DNA of 64,000 nucleotides from Nocardioides sp. URHA0032 (GTDB taxonomy: Bacteria; Actinomycetota; Actinomycetes; Propionibacteriales; Nocardioidaceae). Under the pieces are notes generated by a model that was not told where the DNA came from, did not search any database, and worked only from the letters and a program-made list of their open reading frames with translations. Position 1 is the first letter of the stretch, and every line of letters starts with the position of its first letter. The stretch covers positions 124,001 through 188,000 of the forward strand of contig NZ_KK211159.1 of the NCBI RefSeq assembly GCF_000620645.1. The letters are read 5' to 3'. The position numbers were made by a program, and so were the translations under genes. Shown piece after piece: positions 7,459-16,334 of this stretch.

Positions 7459-9030
7459 CTATGGCGTGATGTCGGTCAACTCCGCGACGCACGCCCAGGC
7501 GCGACCGATGACGGTGGCCAGATCCTCGTCGTCCTGAGCCGTCTCGAGAAGTCGCGCGGCGATGGCGCCGGCCAGGAGCGGCGCCGCGAACGACGTCCCA
7601 CTCCAGACCCCGAAGCCACCGCGGAAGTCGTCCGGGTCGATCGACTCGCGCAACCGGCCGAACGCGTGTGTCCTCGCCACCGGAAGGAGCCCCCCTTGGA
7701 ACGCCGGCATCGTGCTCATCACTGCGGCGCCCGGAACGTACGCGCGAACCCACGGCCCAGCGTTGCTGAACAAGGCGTCGGAGCAGCCGTTGGGGTTCGT
7801 GGCTCCGACGGAGACGATGGGCGGACGTGCGGCCTCGACGGGCACCGGACCGCTCCCGTCGGCCCACGGTGCGAACGCGGCCGGAAAGCTCGGTCGGCTC
7901 GTCGCGTCATTTCCGGCCGAGCACACGACGACGGTCCCGTTCGCGGACAGGTCGGCGAGAATGGCGTACAGCGTCGGATCGAACAGCAGGTCTTCCGGGG
8001 TCTCGTGGTAGTAGCCGAGCGAGAGGCTGAGTACGTCGATCCGTCGCCCGCCGGCCTCGCCTGCCCGGTCGCGGCGCACGAGCTCCGCGATCTGCGACAG
8101 CGCAACGATCCAGTCAGACTCCGCGATCGGGCCCGCGGACGGCACGATCCGCCACGACAGGATGTCGGCATCAGGGCACGCTTGGTGCACGATGCCCGCG
8201 ATGAAGGTGCCGTGCCCCGACAACGGATCGATCATCCCGTCGAGGTCGCCCACGAGGTCACCGTGAAGATCCGGATCGGTCGCCGGATCGTCGAACCCGA
8301 TGGAGTGCCCATCGAGGGTGACGTCGGTCTGGACGACGTCGTCGAGCCACGGATGTGGAGCGCAGCCCGTGTCGAGGAGCGCCACGACCGGTCGACGTCC
8401 CGGTAGCGCAGCGGCCTTGCGTCGCCGGGGTGGTGGTCCGACGTAGGCGACCGGCTGTCGACCTCCGCTCCCCGGGATGCCGTAGGTACTCATGGGCCGG
8501 TAGCCGCCCTCAGCCGGGTGGCTCTCGTTGAAAGGGTGCGATTCGTTGAACGGATGGCTCTCGTTGAAGGGGTGGGACTCGTTGAACGGGCTCACGAACA
8601 CGACGTGGTCGAGCCCGACGCCGCGAACCGACTCCACCCCGAACTGGGCGCGCGTCTGCTGAAGGAGGGTCCAGCCGTCGGGGGCGATGGTGGCGCGGTC
8701 GGAGGCCACGACCAGGCGGACCGGCCGGACGCCGAACCTCAGGCTCACCGTTCGCGGATCCTCCGGCTCCGGCTCGACGTCCCAGCCGAGCGGTGCGGCC
8801 ACGGCGCGGAGAACCCGCATCGCGCCCTCGAAGTCGACGGACTTCGAGATCACGAGCCGCGGACCGACGTACACGGTCGGTCGCGGGGTGACGCCCTTGA
8901 CCGTGATCGCGGTGGCCGGGTCCAGGATCCGTCCCTCGACGGTGGCGATGGCGGACGGCCGCGGCGGCGAGGGGTCGCGGTCGAGGGGCTTGCGGGCAGG
9001 ACGCTTGGGCTCGGGCTGCTGCTGGACCAT
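7459..9030 (-). CDS. Cytoplasmic S8 (subtilisin-like) serine protease with PFNESH repeats
   Basis: A 523-residue subtilase with catalytic residues Asp220 (VVALLDTG), His273 (SGHGTFIAG) and Ser480 (SGTSFAAP) and the oxyanion Asn374 (SAGND). There is no signal peptide; the N-terminus is Pro/Arg-rich, so the enzyme should stay in the cytosol. Residues 30-146 form an unrecognised alpha/beta domain where a secreted subtilase would have its propeptide. Residues 148-171 are four perfect PFNESH units just before the catalytic domain. The start is the ATG with AGGAG immediately upstream. The gene lies 7 nt after the unknown gene and 7 nt before CHAT, so co-expression is likely. Confidence 0.9.
   Translation of the reverse strand: MVQQQPEPKRPARKPLDRDPSPPRPSAIATVEGRILDPATAITVKGVTPRPTVYVGPRLVISKSVDFEGAMRVLRAVAAPLGWDVEPEPEDPRTVSLRFGVRPVRLVVASDRATIAPDGWTLLQQTRAQFGVESVRGVGLDHVVFVSPFNESHPFNESHPFNESHPFNESHPAEGGYRPMSTYGIPGSGGRQPVAYVGPPPRRRKAAALPGRRPVVALLDTGCAPHPWLDDVVQTDVTLDGHSIGFDDPATDPDLHGDLVGDLDGMIDPLSGHGTFIAGIVHQACPDADILSWRIVPSAGPIAESDWIVALSQIAELVRRDRAGEAGGRRIDVLSLSLGYYHETPEDLLFDPTLYAILADLSANGTVVVCSAGNDATSRPSFPAAFAPWADGSGPVPVEAARPPIVSVGATNPNGCSDALFSNAGPWVRAYVPGAAVMSTMPAFQGGLLPVARTHAFGRLRESIDPDDFRGGFGVWSGTSFAAPLLAGAIAARLLETAQDDEDLATVIGRAWACVAELTDITP
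8518..8589 (-). repeat. Four in-frame 18-bp repeats encoding PFNESH
   Basis: Codons 148-171 of the subtilase. The four units are identical as protein but differ in DNA: Ser is TCC, AGC, TCG, AGC; Pro is CCG, CCC, CCG, CCT; one Glu is GAA and one His is CAT. The TCN/AGC switch needs two base changes, which points to selection on the peptide and not to recent slippage. Confidence 0.9.
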
Positions 9031-9037
9031 GGCTCCT

Positions 9038-9499
9038 CTAGATCTCGAACGTCGGCGTCGCGAACGCCGGACGGGTGGTGTCGTGCGGTTCGAGCCTCAG
9101 CCGCAGCAGTCCGAGCGGCAGGTCGGTGAGCTCGAAGCGTCCGGTGTCGGTGACGACCGACGACCAGTCGGTCGGATCGTCGCCGGGCAGCGCCCGGACC
9201 GTCATCGGCTCGGGCGGGACCACCCAGCCGTCGACGCGGGACCGGTCGCCGTCGACCGCGACGCGCAGCAGCAGGTCGGTGTCGCCGTGCACGAAGCGGA
9301 GCGTGTACGACGTGGAGCCGCGCGCGCCGACCAGCTCGGTCGCCCGCTCCACGAGCTCCATCAGCTCCACGTCCAGGTCGGAGGCGGCGATCGCGGCGGC
9401 GGCCTGCATGGCCGCCACCAGGTGGTCGGGCACCGGGTCGTGCCGCTCCCACACGTCACGGACGATGCCCAGGAGGGCGTCCCTGCTCAGCTCGCTCAC
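9038..9499 (-). CDS. Unknown protein of the sigma-subtilase-CHAT cluster
   Basis: A 153-residue protein with a GTG start overlapping the sigma-factor stop (GTGA) and a GGGGAG ribosome binding site; this start is preferred over a longer frame to 9547. Residues 1-60 are helical and Asp/Ala-rich (IVRDVWERHDPVPDHLVAAM). Residues 65-153 are beta-rich (YTLRFVHGDTDLLLRVAVDG; GRFELTDLPLGLLRLRLEP), like a carboxypeptidase-regulatory or transthyretin-type sandwich. No membrane segment or cysteine motif is present. Its position directly after a sigma gene suggests an anti-sigma or adaptor role. That is inference. Confidence 0.75.
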   Translation of the reverse strand: MSELSRDALLGIVRDVWERHDPVPDHLVAAMQAAAAIAASDLDVELMELVERATELVGARGSTSYTLRFVHGDTDLLLRVAVDGDRSRVDGWVVPPEPMTVRALPGDDPTDWSSVVTDTGRFELTDLPLGLLRLRLEPHDTTRPAFATPTFEI

Positions 9500-10125
9500 T
9501 TGAACTCCCCCGTCTGCATCAGGGCGACCCGCAGCTTCGCCAGGCACCGGCCCCGGGTGGGGCCGATGCTGCCGACCGGCATGCCCAGGTCGGACGCCAG
9601 CTCACGGTAGTCCGGCCGGTTCTCGAACGCGACGATCCGCAGCAGCCGGCGGCACCGCTCGGGCAGGCCGTCCACGGCCGCCCAGATCCGGTCGCCCTCG
9701 TCGTGCTGCACCGCGGCCTCCTCGGCGGACCGCGCCGCCGGGATGCGTGGCTCGAGGTCCTGGTCGGCGACGGGGGTGGTGCGGCCGTCACCCTGCGCCA
9801 CCCGCCACGCCTCGCGACGCGCGGTCGTGGTCAGCCAGCCGCCGATCGCGACGGAGTCGACGATCGAGGACCGCCGGCGCACCAGCGCGAGCCAGGTCGA
9901 CTGCACGACGTCCTCGGCCGCCGACTCCGAGAGCCGGTAGGACCGCACCACGTGCCACAGCACCGGCGTCATCACGGCCACCAGGTCGTCGAGCCCGGCA
10001 GGGTCGCCCGCGACCCAAAGGTTGAAGCCGGCGGTCGCCTGGCCCCAGACCTCGCCGGCGCGCGCCGAGACGCCGTCGGGGCGATCGCCGCCACCCACCG
10101 GCCGGGCCGAGCCTGCTCTGCTCAC
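9496..10125 (-). CDS. ECF-type RNA polymerase sigma factor
   Basis: About 209 residues from the GTG at 10125, which has a GGGAG box 11 nt upstream; a GTG at 10173 would add 16 residues but lacks a ribosome binding site. Region 2 is GLDDLVAVMTPVLWHVVRSYRLSESAAEDVVQ with the STWLALVRR segment. Region 4 is the helix-turn-helix RELASDLGMPVGSIGPTRGRCLAKLR. The GSIGPTRGR form is common in actinobacterial ECF factors. It heads the cluster and probably directs its transcription. The next gene overlaps its stop codon. Confidence 0.9.
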   Translation of the reverse strand: MSRAGSARPVGGGDRPDGVSARAGEVWGQATAGFNLWVAGDPAGLDDLVAVMTPVLWHVVRSYRLSESAAEDVVQSTWLALVRRRSSIVDSVAIGGWLTTTARREAWRVAQGDGRTTPVADQDLEPRIPAARSAEEAAVQHDEGDRIWAAVDGLPERCRRLLRIVAFENRPDYRELASDLGMPVGSIGPTRGRCLAKLRVALMQTGEFK

Positions 10126-10279
10126 GTGTCGCGCCGCTCCCCGATGCTGGACATGTCTCTCGATCAGGATCACGGCATGGAGGAGGTCCCGGGGGCCGAT
10201 CCTGATACCTGGTCACCGGAATCTTCCGCCGACCGGTCTGGACCGGCATCGCCCGGTCCGGGTGAGACCGGCCATTGGA

Positions 10280-10294
10280 TAACCTCGGACGGTG
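10280..10294 (+). promoter_or_regulatory. Leaderless promoter of the FemAB-like gene
   Basis: TAACCT (10280-10285) is followed by 6 nt and the GTG start at 10292. No ribosome binding site lies in between. Confidence 0.5.
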
Positions 10295-11428
10295 CCCCGG
10301 CCAGAGCTCAGCGTCCGCGAGATCTCCGCGAGCGACCACCTGGAGCACATCCGGGCCAGGCGCTCGGTCAGCTTCCTCCAGACCCCGGCCTGGGGCCGGG
10401 TGAAGTCGGAGTGGCGGCACGAGTCGATCGGCTTCTTCCGCGGCGGCGAGCTCACCGGCGTCGGCCTGGTCCTCTACCGGCAGCTGCCCCGCCTGAAGCG
10501 CTACCTCGCCTACCTCCCCGAGGGCCCGGACCTGGACTGGGACGACGAGGACCTCGCCGCCTGGCTGGCCCCGATGGCGGCGTACCTCAAGGAGCGCGGG
10601 GCGTTCGGCGTCCGGATGGGCCCGCCGGTGGTGACCCGCCGGTGGGACGCCGCGACGGTCAAGGAGGGCATCGCCGACGACGCCGTACGCCGGCTCGGCG
10701 AGCTGGCGCCCACGGAGCGCTCCAGTGCCGGCGCCCGGGTGGTCTCCCAGCTCACCGAGCTGGGCTGGCGACCGCAGGCGGCCGAGGGCGGGTTCGCGGC
10801 GGGCCAGCCGCAGTACGTCTTCCAGGTCCCGCTCTCCGGCCGCACCGAGGACGACGTGCTGGCGGGCATGAACCAGCAGTGGCGCCGCAACATCAAGAAG
10901 GCCGCCAAGGAGGGCGTCGAGACCGCGGCGTACGCCGGCGTCGCGATCGAGCCTGAGCTCAAGTCCTTCCACGACCTCTACGTGCACACCGCCGAGCGCG
11001 ACCACTTCACGCCTCGGCCGCTGTCGTACTTCACCACCATGGTCAAGGCGCTGGCCGCCGAGGACCCCGACCGGATCGTCCTGCACACCGCCCGGCACGA
11101 GGGCACCCTCGTCGCCGCGACGATCGCGATCCGGGTCGGTGCGCACGCGTGGTACTCCTACGGCGCCTCCTCCACCGAGAAGCGGGAGGTCCGCGGCTCG
11201 AACGCCGTGCAGTGGGCGATGATCCGGGCCGCGATCGCCGCGGGCGCGGACGTCTACGACCTCCGCGGGATCACCGACACCCTGGCCTCCGACGACCCGC
11301 ACCTGGGCCTGATCCAGTTCAAGGTCGGCACCGGCGGCGAGGCGGTCGAGTACGTCGGGGAGTGGGACCTGCCGCTCAGCAAGCCGCTCTACCGGGCCTT
11401 CGACCTCTACATGCGGCGGCGCGGATGA
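10292..11428 (+). CDS. FemAB-like aminoacyltransferase (peptidoglycan bridge)
   Basis: A 378-residue protein with the FemAB/FemX double-GNAT arrangement. The N-terminal half has FLQTPAWGRVKSEW and LPRLKRYLAYLPEGP. The C-terminal half contains MNQQWRRNIKKAAKEGV, the HARHEGTLVAATIAIRVG-type core and YSYGASSTEKREVRGSNAVQWAMI, which are hallmarks of tRNA-dependent lipid II cross-bridge enzymes. It is expected to add amino acids to the stem peptide of lipid II at the inner membrane face. The gene overlaps the next one by ATGA, forming an envelope operon. The amino acid transferred is unknown. Confidence 0.88.
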   Translation: MPRPELSVREISASDHLEHIRARRSVSFLQTPAWGRVKSEWRHESIGFFRGGELTGVGLVLYRQLPRLKRYLAYLPEGPDLDWDDEDLAAWLAPMAAYLKERGAFGVRMGPPVVTRRWDAATVKEGIADDAVRRLGELAPTERSSAGARVVSQLTELGWRPQAAEGGFAAGQPQYVFQVPLSGRTEDDVLAGMNQQWRRNIKKAAKEGVETAAYAGVAIEPELKSFHDLYVHTAERDHFTPRPLSYFTTMVKALAAEDPDRIVLHTARHEGTLVAATIAIRVGAHAWYSYGASSTEKREVRGSNAVQWAMIRAAIAAGADVYDLRGITDTLASDDPHLGLIQFKVGTGGEAVEYVGEWDLPLSKPLYRAFDLYMRRRG

Positions 11429-12480
11429 GCCTCACCCTGACGGTCGACGGCGACCGCTGGCGCCGCCACCTGCGCGCCTGCGCCGACGCGACTCCCGGCC
11501 TGGTCCCGGTCGCGAAGGGCAACGGCTACGGCTTCGGCCTCGGCCGGCTGGCCCGCAAGGCCGGGTGGCTGGGTCTCGACACCCTCGCCGTCGGCACCTA
11601 CGACGAGCTCCCGGAGGTCGCCGGGCGGTACGACCGCAGCCTGCTGGTGCTCACGCCGTGGCGGCCGTTCGGCGCCGCTCTCGACGTCGACCCCGCGATC
11701 GCCAGGCGGGTCGTCCACACCGTCAGCCGCACCGAGGACGTCACCGACCTGCTCGACCGGCAGCCCGACGCCCGGTTCGTCCTCGAGCGCGAGACCAGCA
11801 TGCTCCGCCACGGCATGACCGCGCGCGGTCTCTGGGCCGCGGCCCGCGAGGTCGCCGCGCGCCCGGGCGCGAAGGTCGAGGGCGTCGCGCTGCACCTGCC
11901 CCTCGCCCACGGGGCGCACCTGACCGAGGTGCGCCGGCTGGTCAACGACGTGGTCGCCGCCGAGCTGCCGCTCGAGACCATCTGGGTCAGCCACCTCAGC
12001 GCGGCCGAGCTCGGGGAGCTGCGCTCGGCGTACCCCGACCTGACCTTCCGGCCGCGGGTCGGCACGGACCTCTGGCTCGGGGACCGTGGGGCGCTGCGGG
12101 TGACCGCGACCGTGCTCGACGTGCACGAGGTCGAGCGCGGCGACTCCTACGGCTACCGGCACCGCACCGCGCCCAAGGCCGGGCACATCCTCGTCGTCAG
12201 CGGCGGCACGGCGCACGGCATCGGCCTCGAGGCGCCCACCGGCGACGCCTCGATCAAGGCCCGTGCCGCGACGCTCGCGCGCGGTGGCCTGGACGCGGCC
12301 GGCTTCGTGCGCTCGCCGTTCTCGATCGACGGCAAGCAACGGCTGTTCGCGGAGCCCCCGCACATGCAGGCCTCCATGCTGTTCCTCCCGCACGGCGCGC
12401 GGGTGCCCGCGGTCGGCGACGAGGTGGACGTGCGGGTGCGCTACACCGCCACGGCGTTCGACCGCGTCGTCCTGAGCTGA
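11425..12480 (+). CDS. Alanine racemase-like PLP protein
   Basis: A 351-residue fold-type III PLP protein. The N-terminal PVAKGNGYGFG segment carries the PLP lysine, and a beta-domain lies at the C-terminus (DSYGYRHRTAPKAGHILVVSGG). It is divergent from housekeeping Alr: the usual AVVKADAYGHG is changed to AKGNGYGFG, and the C-terminal catalytic tyrosine region is hard to align by eye. Coupled to the FemAB-like gene, it could supply or process an amino acid for the peptidoglycan bridge. Its 3' end overlaps the convergent membrane-protein gene by 40 nt. Confidence 0.78.
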   Translation: MSLTLTVDGDRWRRHLRACADATPGLVPVAKGNGYGFGLGRLARKAGWLGLDTLAVGTYDELPEVAGRYDRSLLVLTPWRPFGAALDVDPAIARRVVHTVSRTEDVTDLLDRQPDARFVLERETSMLRHGMTARGLWAAAREVAARPGAKVEGVALHLPLAHGAHLTEVRRLVNDVVAAELPLETIWVSHLSAAELGELRSAYPDLTFRPRVGTDLWLGDRGALRVTATVLDVHEVERGDSYGYRHRTAPKAGHILVVSGGTAHGIGLEAPTGDASIKARAATLARGGLDAAGFVRSPFSIDGKQRLFAEPPHMQASMLFLPHGARVPAVGDEVDVRVRYTATAFDRVVLS

Positions 12481-13886
12481 GGCTCCCACTCCGCCGCCCG
12501 GACCGGGTCGTGACGGGGTCGCCAGATGTCGCGGACCACCATCGCCACCAGCCACAGCTCGCAGGCGACCCGGATCAGGATCGCGGCCCAGTAGAAGCCG
12601 GAGTCGCCGCCGGACGCGGGTGCGAGGAAGCCGCCGAGGTACCACCAGACCGCCGCGAAGTAGAGCACCTCACCGGCCTGCCAGATGATCAGGTCCCGCC
12701 AGCGCGGCCGCGCCAGGACCGCGAGCGGCAGCAGCCACAGCACGTACTGCGGCGAGTACACCTTGTTCACGACCAGGAAGCCGGCCACCACGAGGAACCC
12801 GAGCTGGGCCAGCCGCGGCGTCGACGGCGAGGTGAGCCCGAGGACCAGCACGCCGATGCACCACGCCCCGAAGAACAGCCAGGACCCGACGTTGATCGTG
12901 TGCGGCTCGAACGCGAACGGGTCGCCGGTGCGCTCCATCGCCTGCTGGACCACGAGCCACACCGAGCCGAGGTCCGCACCGCGGTCGGAGTTGAAGGTCC
13001 AGAAGACCTTCCACTCCGCCGGCCCGGAGAGGTACGCCGGCGCGTTGGCCAGCACCCAGGCCGCGGCCGCCCCGAGCGTGGCGAGCCCGAGCTCGCGCAT
13101 CCGGCGCTGGCGCAGGCAGATGACCAGGATCCCGCCGAGCAGGAACAGCGGGTAGAGCTTGGCCGCCGTACCGAGCCCGATCAGCACGCCGGTGAGCAGT
13201 GGTTTCTCCCGACGCCACGCCCAGAGCGCGCCGGCGACGAACACGACCGCGACCAGGTCCCAGTTCACGAGGCCCGTCAGCAGCAGCGCCGGTGACAGCG
13301 CGAAGGCGGCCGCGTCCCACGGCCGCCGGCGGTTGACGCCCGCGAGCAGCCATGCCGCGAGCAGCGTCAGCGCGGCGAACCCGAGCGCGTTCACGATCAC
13401 GAAGATCCGCATCTCGCGCAGCACCGGCGCCGTCCCCGACAGGTCGCCGACCGACTGGGAGTACCGCGGCTCGATGTCGGGCGAGCCGTTGAGCCAGTGC
13501 GTCACCCACGCGGCGCCGTACGCCCAGTAGGCGATGCCGACGGGGTACTCCATCACCTCGTAGCGCGCCCGCGTCTGCGCGTCGTCGCTGTAGGGCCAGC
13601 TGAGCTCCGCGAAGCCGCGGCCGGTGTAGAGGTACGGCAGGTCCGAGTAGCACATGTGGGTGTAGCGGGCGTTGCCGTCCTGCCACGTGTCGTCGTAGCA
13701 GTTCGTCTTCTGCCACATCCCGAGCGCCATGACGACCGCGGTCATCGCCAGCACCACCCGCACCGGCGTCCACCACGGGTGCCGCGCGGCGCGTGGGCCG
13801 GCCGGGCCGCCCACCCCCTCGCTCAGCGCACCGACGACGGGATCGTCCGACGTGGGATCGACCCAGTCACCCCGCGCCGGCGACAC
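12441..13886 (-). CDS. GT87-like polytopic membrane glycosyltransferase
   Basis: A 481-residue integral membrane protein with about ten hydrophobic segments. It opens with a single N-terminal segment (VVLAMTAVVMALGMW) followed by a long extracytoplasmic loop with paired cysteines (NCYDDTW; HMCYSDLPYLY). The pattern NWDLVAVVFVAGALWAW and GTAAKLYPLFLLGG matches DUF2029/GT87-type mannosyltransferases that use polyprenyl-phosphate sugars. It starts with GTG directly after the PBP stop codon, so it is co-transcribed with ponA, as in Mycobacterium where an integral membrane gene follows ponA1. Sugar and acceptor unknown. Confidence 0.85.
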   Translation of the reverse strand: MSPARGDWVDPTSDDPVVGALSEGVGGPAGPRAARHPWWTPVRVVLAMTAVVMALGMWQKTNCYDDTWQDGNARYTHMCYSDLPYLYTGRGFAELSWPYSDDAQTRARYEVMEYPVGIAYWAYGAAWVTHWLNGSPDIEPRYSQSVGDLSGTAPVLREMRIFVIVNALGFAALTLLAAWLLAGVNRRRPWDAAAFALSPALLLTGLVNWDLVAVVFVAGALWAWRREKPLLTGVLIGLGTAAKLYPLFLLGGILVICLRQRRMRELGLATLGAAAAWVLANAPAYLSGPAEWKVFWTFNSDRGADLGSVWLVVQQAMERTGDPFAFEPHTINVGSWLFFGAWCIGVLVLGLTSPSTPRLAQLGFLVVAGFLVVNKVYSPQYVLWLLPLAVLARPRWRDLIIWQAGEVLYFAAVWWYLGGFLAPASGGDSGFYWAAILIRVACELWLVAMVVRDIWRPRHDPVRAAEWEPQLRTTRSNAVAV

Positions 13887-16193
13887 TCAGGCCACCGGGG
13901 TACGCCGCCGGCCGCGCCGGCCCCTGGTGTGTCCGCCCCCGGGCCCCGACGGGCTGCCCGTGGGCGAGCTCGCGGTGTCGGAGGGCGACGGGGTGCTCGA
14001 CGACGAGCCGCAGCCGAGCAGGCCACAGCTGTCCGACGGCGACTCGGTCGGCGACTCGCTCGGGCTCTGCGAGGACGGCGGCGCCGACGACGTCTGGGTG
14101 GACGGCGTGCTGGACGGCTGCACGGTCCTGGTCCTCGTCGGCGGCGGCGGAGCCGGCTCGTGCCCGGTGTCCGGCGCCTCGCCGTCGAGGTTCGCCGCCA
14201 GCGGGAACTCCTCCACGGGCAGCCCCTCCATGTCCGCGCGCATCACGGCGGTCCAGGTGCGGGTCGGGTAGTCGGCGCCGAAGTACGACGGCAGCCATCC
14301 GTCGAGCTGCTCGTTGCCCTTGCCCCGGACGTACATGACCGCGGTCGCCAGCTGCGGCGTGTACCCCACGAACCACGAGGACGAGACCTCGTCGTCGCCG
14401 TTGGTCGCCGTGCCGGTCTTGCCCGCCGCCGGACGGCCCAGCGCGAGGGCGTTCTGGCCGGTGCCGCTCTTCACCACCTGCTGCAGCGCGTAGGAGGTGT
14501 CCGCGGCGATGTCGCTGTTCATCTGCTCGTCGTCCGCGTCGAACGCCGGGGTGGTGTGCTGCTTCCACGTGTAGTTGTGGCCGCCCTGCTCGTCGACGAC
14601 CTTCTCGATCACGTGCACGTCGGCCGCCTCGCCGCCGTTCGCGATCGTGGCGTAGGCGTTGGCCATGTTGACGGGCGCGACGGTGGCCGATCCGAGGGCG
14701 ATGCCGGAGATCGGCTCGAGGCCGGGGCTGGTGTGCAGGTGGTTGAAGCCGGACTGGGACTTGTCCCACTTCGGGATGCCCGCCGCGTTCGCCGTGTCGA
14801 GGATCTTCTGCGGGCCGTCCGGGATCGACATGGTCAGGTCGGCGTACGCGGTGTTGATGGACTCCTCGGTGGCGTACAGGAGGCTGACGGCGGAGCCGTA
14901 GTCGGTGCCGAGGCCGTCCGGTCCCGAGCCCTCGTTGCGAACCCGGTCACCGGTGCCCTCGCCGTTGTAGTAGTACGGCGAGTCCCCGTCGAAGGTGTCC
15001 TTGAGCGAGAAGCCCGCCTTCAGACCGGTCGCGAGCGCGAACGGCTTGAAGGAGGAGCCCGGCGAGCCACCGGTCACCGCCCAGTCGATCTGGGAGTCGA
15101 GGTAGTCCTGGCCGCCGTAGAATCCGCGCAGTGCGCCGGTGCCGGGCTCGACGCTCGCCACCGCGATGTGCAGCTGCTTGTCGCCGAAGCCCTCGGGGCG
15201 CTCCTCCACGACACCCTGCTTGGCGGCGTCCATCGCCTTGGGGGTGAAGGTCGTGGTGACCCGCAGGCCTCCGCCGTCGATCTGCTCGTCGCTGTAGCCG
15301 AGGTGGTGCAGCTCGTCGCGGACCATCGTGAGCATGTGGCCGCGCTGGCCACCGAGCCGGCTGTCGGCCTTGACGGGCGGGAACTTCGGCAGGTGCTTCT
15401 TCGCCTTGTCCGCCTCGTCCTGGGTGATGTTGCCCGCGTCCGCCATGCCGTCGAGCACGTAGTCGTAGCGCTCGTGCAGGTCGTGCTTGGACTGCTTGCC
15501 GTTGGCCGGGTCGAAGTGGGTCGGGTTGTTCAGGACGCTGGCGAGGACCGCCGACTCCTTGAGGTCCAGGTCCTTGGCGTCCTTGTCGAAGTACGCCTGG
15601 GCGGCGGCCTGCACGCCGTACGCACCCCGGCCGAAGTAGATGGTGTTGAGGTAGCCCCGGAGGATCTCGGACTTGCTCTGCTCGCGCTGGACCTTCAGCG
15701 ACAGGATCGCTTCCTTGACCTTGCGCTTGTAGGACCGCTCCTGGCTCAGGTACAGGATCTTCACGTACTGCTGGGTGATCGTGGACGCACCCTGGGTCGA
15801 GTTGCCGGACGCGTTGCTGAACGCGGCCCGGATGATGCCCTTGGGGTCGATGCCCTTGTCGGTCCAGAAGGTCCGGTTCTCGGCCGCGACGACGGCGTCC
15901 TGCAGGTCCTCCGGCATCTCCTCGAGCGTGATCGAGTCGCGGTTCTGGACCGCGAAGTCGCCGAGCTCGGTCTTGCCGTCGGCGTAGTAGATCTTCGAGG
16001 TCTGGGTGAGGAAGTCCTGGTTCGGGTCCGGGATGTCGATCATCTTGTAGAGGACGACGAACCCGCCCACCGCGACCAGCGCGAAGGCGAGGAACGCGAT
16101 CCCGAGCCACTTGGCGAGCCGGAGCACCTTCTGCTTGCGCGTGCGGGGTCGCTTCGCCGCGGACTTGCTGGGCGCGCTGCGCTTACCACTCAC
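13887..16193 (-). CDS. ponA: Class A penicillin-binding protein (transglycosylase/transpeptidase)
   Basis: A 768-residue bifunctional peptidoglycan synthase. It has a short basic cytoplasmic tail, one TM helix (LGIAFLAFALVAVGGFVVLY), then the GT51 domain with AENRTFW, QGASTITQQYVK and YLNTIYFGRGAYG. The transpeptidase motifs follow in order: SSFK (catalytic Ser), SIN and KTGTA. The C-terminal 110 residues are Pro/Ser/Thr-rich and end in a basic Gly/Arg tail. The first GT motif reads AENRTFW where EDRxFW is more usual. It makes and cross-links glycan at the outer membrane face. GTG start; co-transcribed with the GT87-like gene. Confidence 0.95.
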   Translation of the reverse strand: MSGKRSAPSKSAAKRPRTRKQKVLRLAKWLGIAFLAFALVAVGGFVVLYKMIDIPDPNQDFLTQTSKIYYADGKTELGDFAVQNRDSITLEEMPEDLQDAVVAAENRTFWTDKGIDPKGIIRAAFSNASGNSTQGASTITQQYVKILYLSQERSYKRKVKEAILSLKVQREQSKSEILRGYLNTIYFGRGAYGVQAAAQAYFDKDAKDLDLKESAVLASVLNNPTHFDPANGKQSKHDLHERYDYVLDGMADAGNITQDEADKAKKHLPKFPPVKADSRLGGQRGHMLTMVRDELHHLGYSDEQIDGGGLRVTTTFTPKAMDAAKQGVVEERPEGFGDKQLHIAVASVEPGTGALRGFYGGQDYLDSQIDWAVTGGSPGSSFKPFALATGLKAGFSLKDTFDGDSPYYYNGEGTGDRVRNEGSGPDGLGTDYGSAVSLLYATEESINTAYADLTMSIPDGPQKILDTANAAGIPKWDKSQSGFNHLHTSPGLEPISGIALGSATVAPVNMANAYATIANGGEAADVHVIEKVVDEQGGHNYTWKQHTTPAFDADDEQMNSDIAADTSYALQQVVKSGTGQNALALGRPAAGKTGTATNGDDEVSSSWFVGYTPQLATAVMYVRGKGNEQLDGWLPSYFGADYPTRTWTAVMRADMEGLPVEEFPLAANLDGEAPDTGHEPAPPPPTRTRTVQPSSTPSTQTSSAPPSSQSPSESPTESPSDSCGLLGCGSSSSTPSPSDTASSPTGSPSGPGGGHTRGRRGRRRTPVA

Positions 16194-16334
16194 TGTCGCT
16201 GGCTCCGCGGGTCGAGGTCGAGATCCACGTCAGGGTACGGGGACCCGGCAACCGGGCCCAACACGGCGCACGGGTGCGCTGCGACACGTCCGTCAGGTCA
16301 TCTGGACCGGTACCCGGTTCGCACCGCGCGGATA

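Noticed and set aside
8518..8595. Short tandem repeats considered as a CRISPR array
   Set aside because: Units are contiguous 18-mers without spacers and lie in frame inside a protease gene.
12441..12480. A frameshift or wrong stop because two genes overlap tail to tail
   Set aside because: Both C-termini are plausible in their frames, and 40-nt convergent overlaps are common in compact high-GC genomes.
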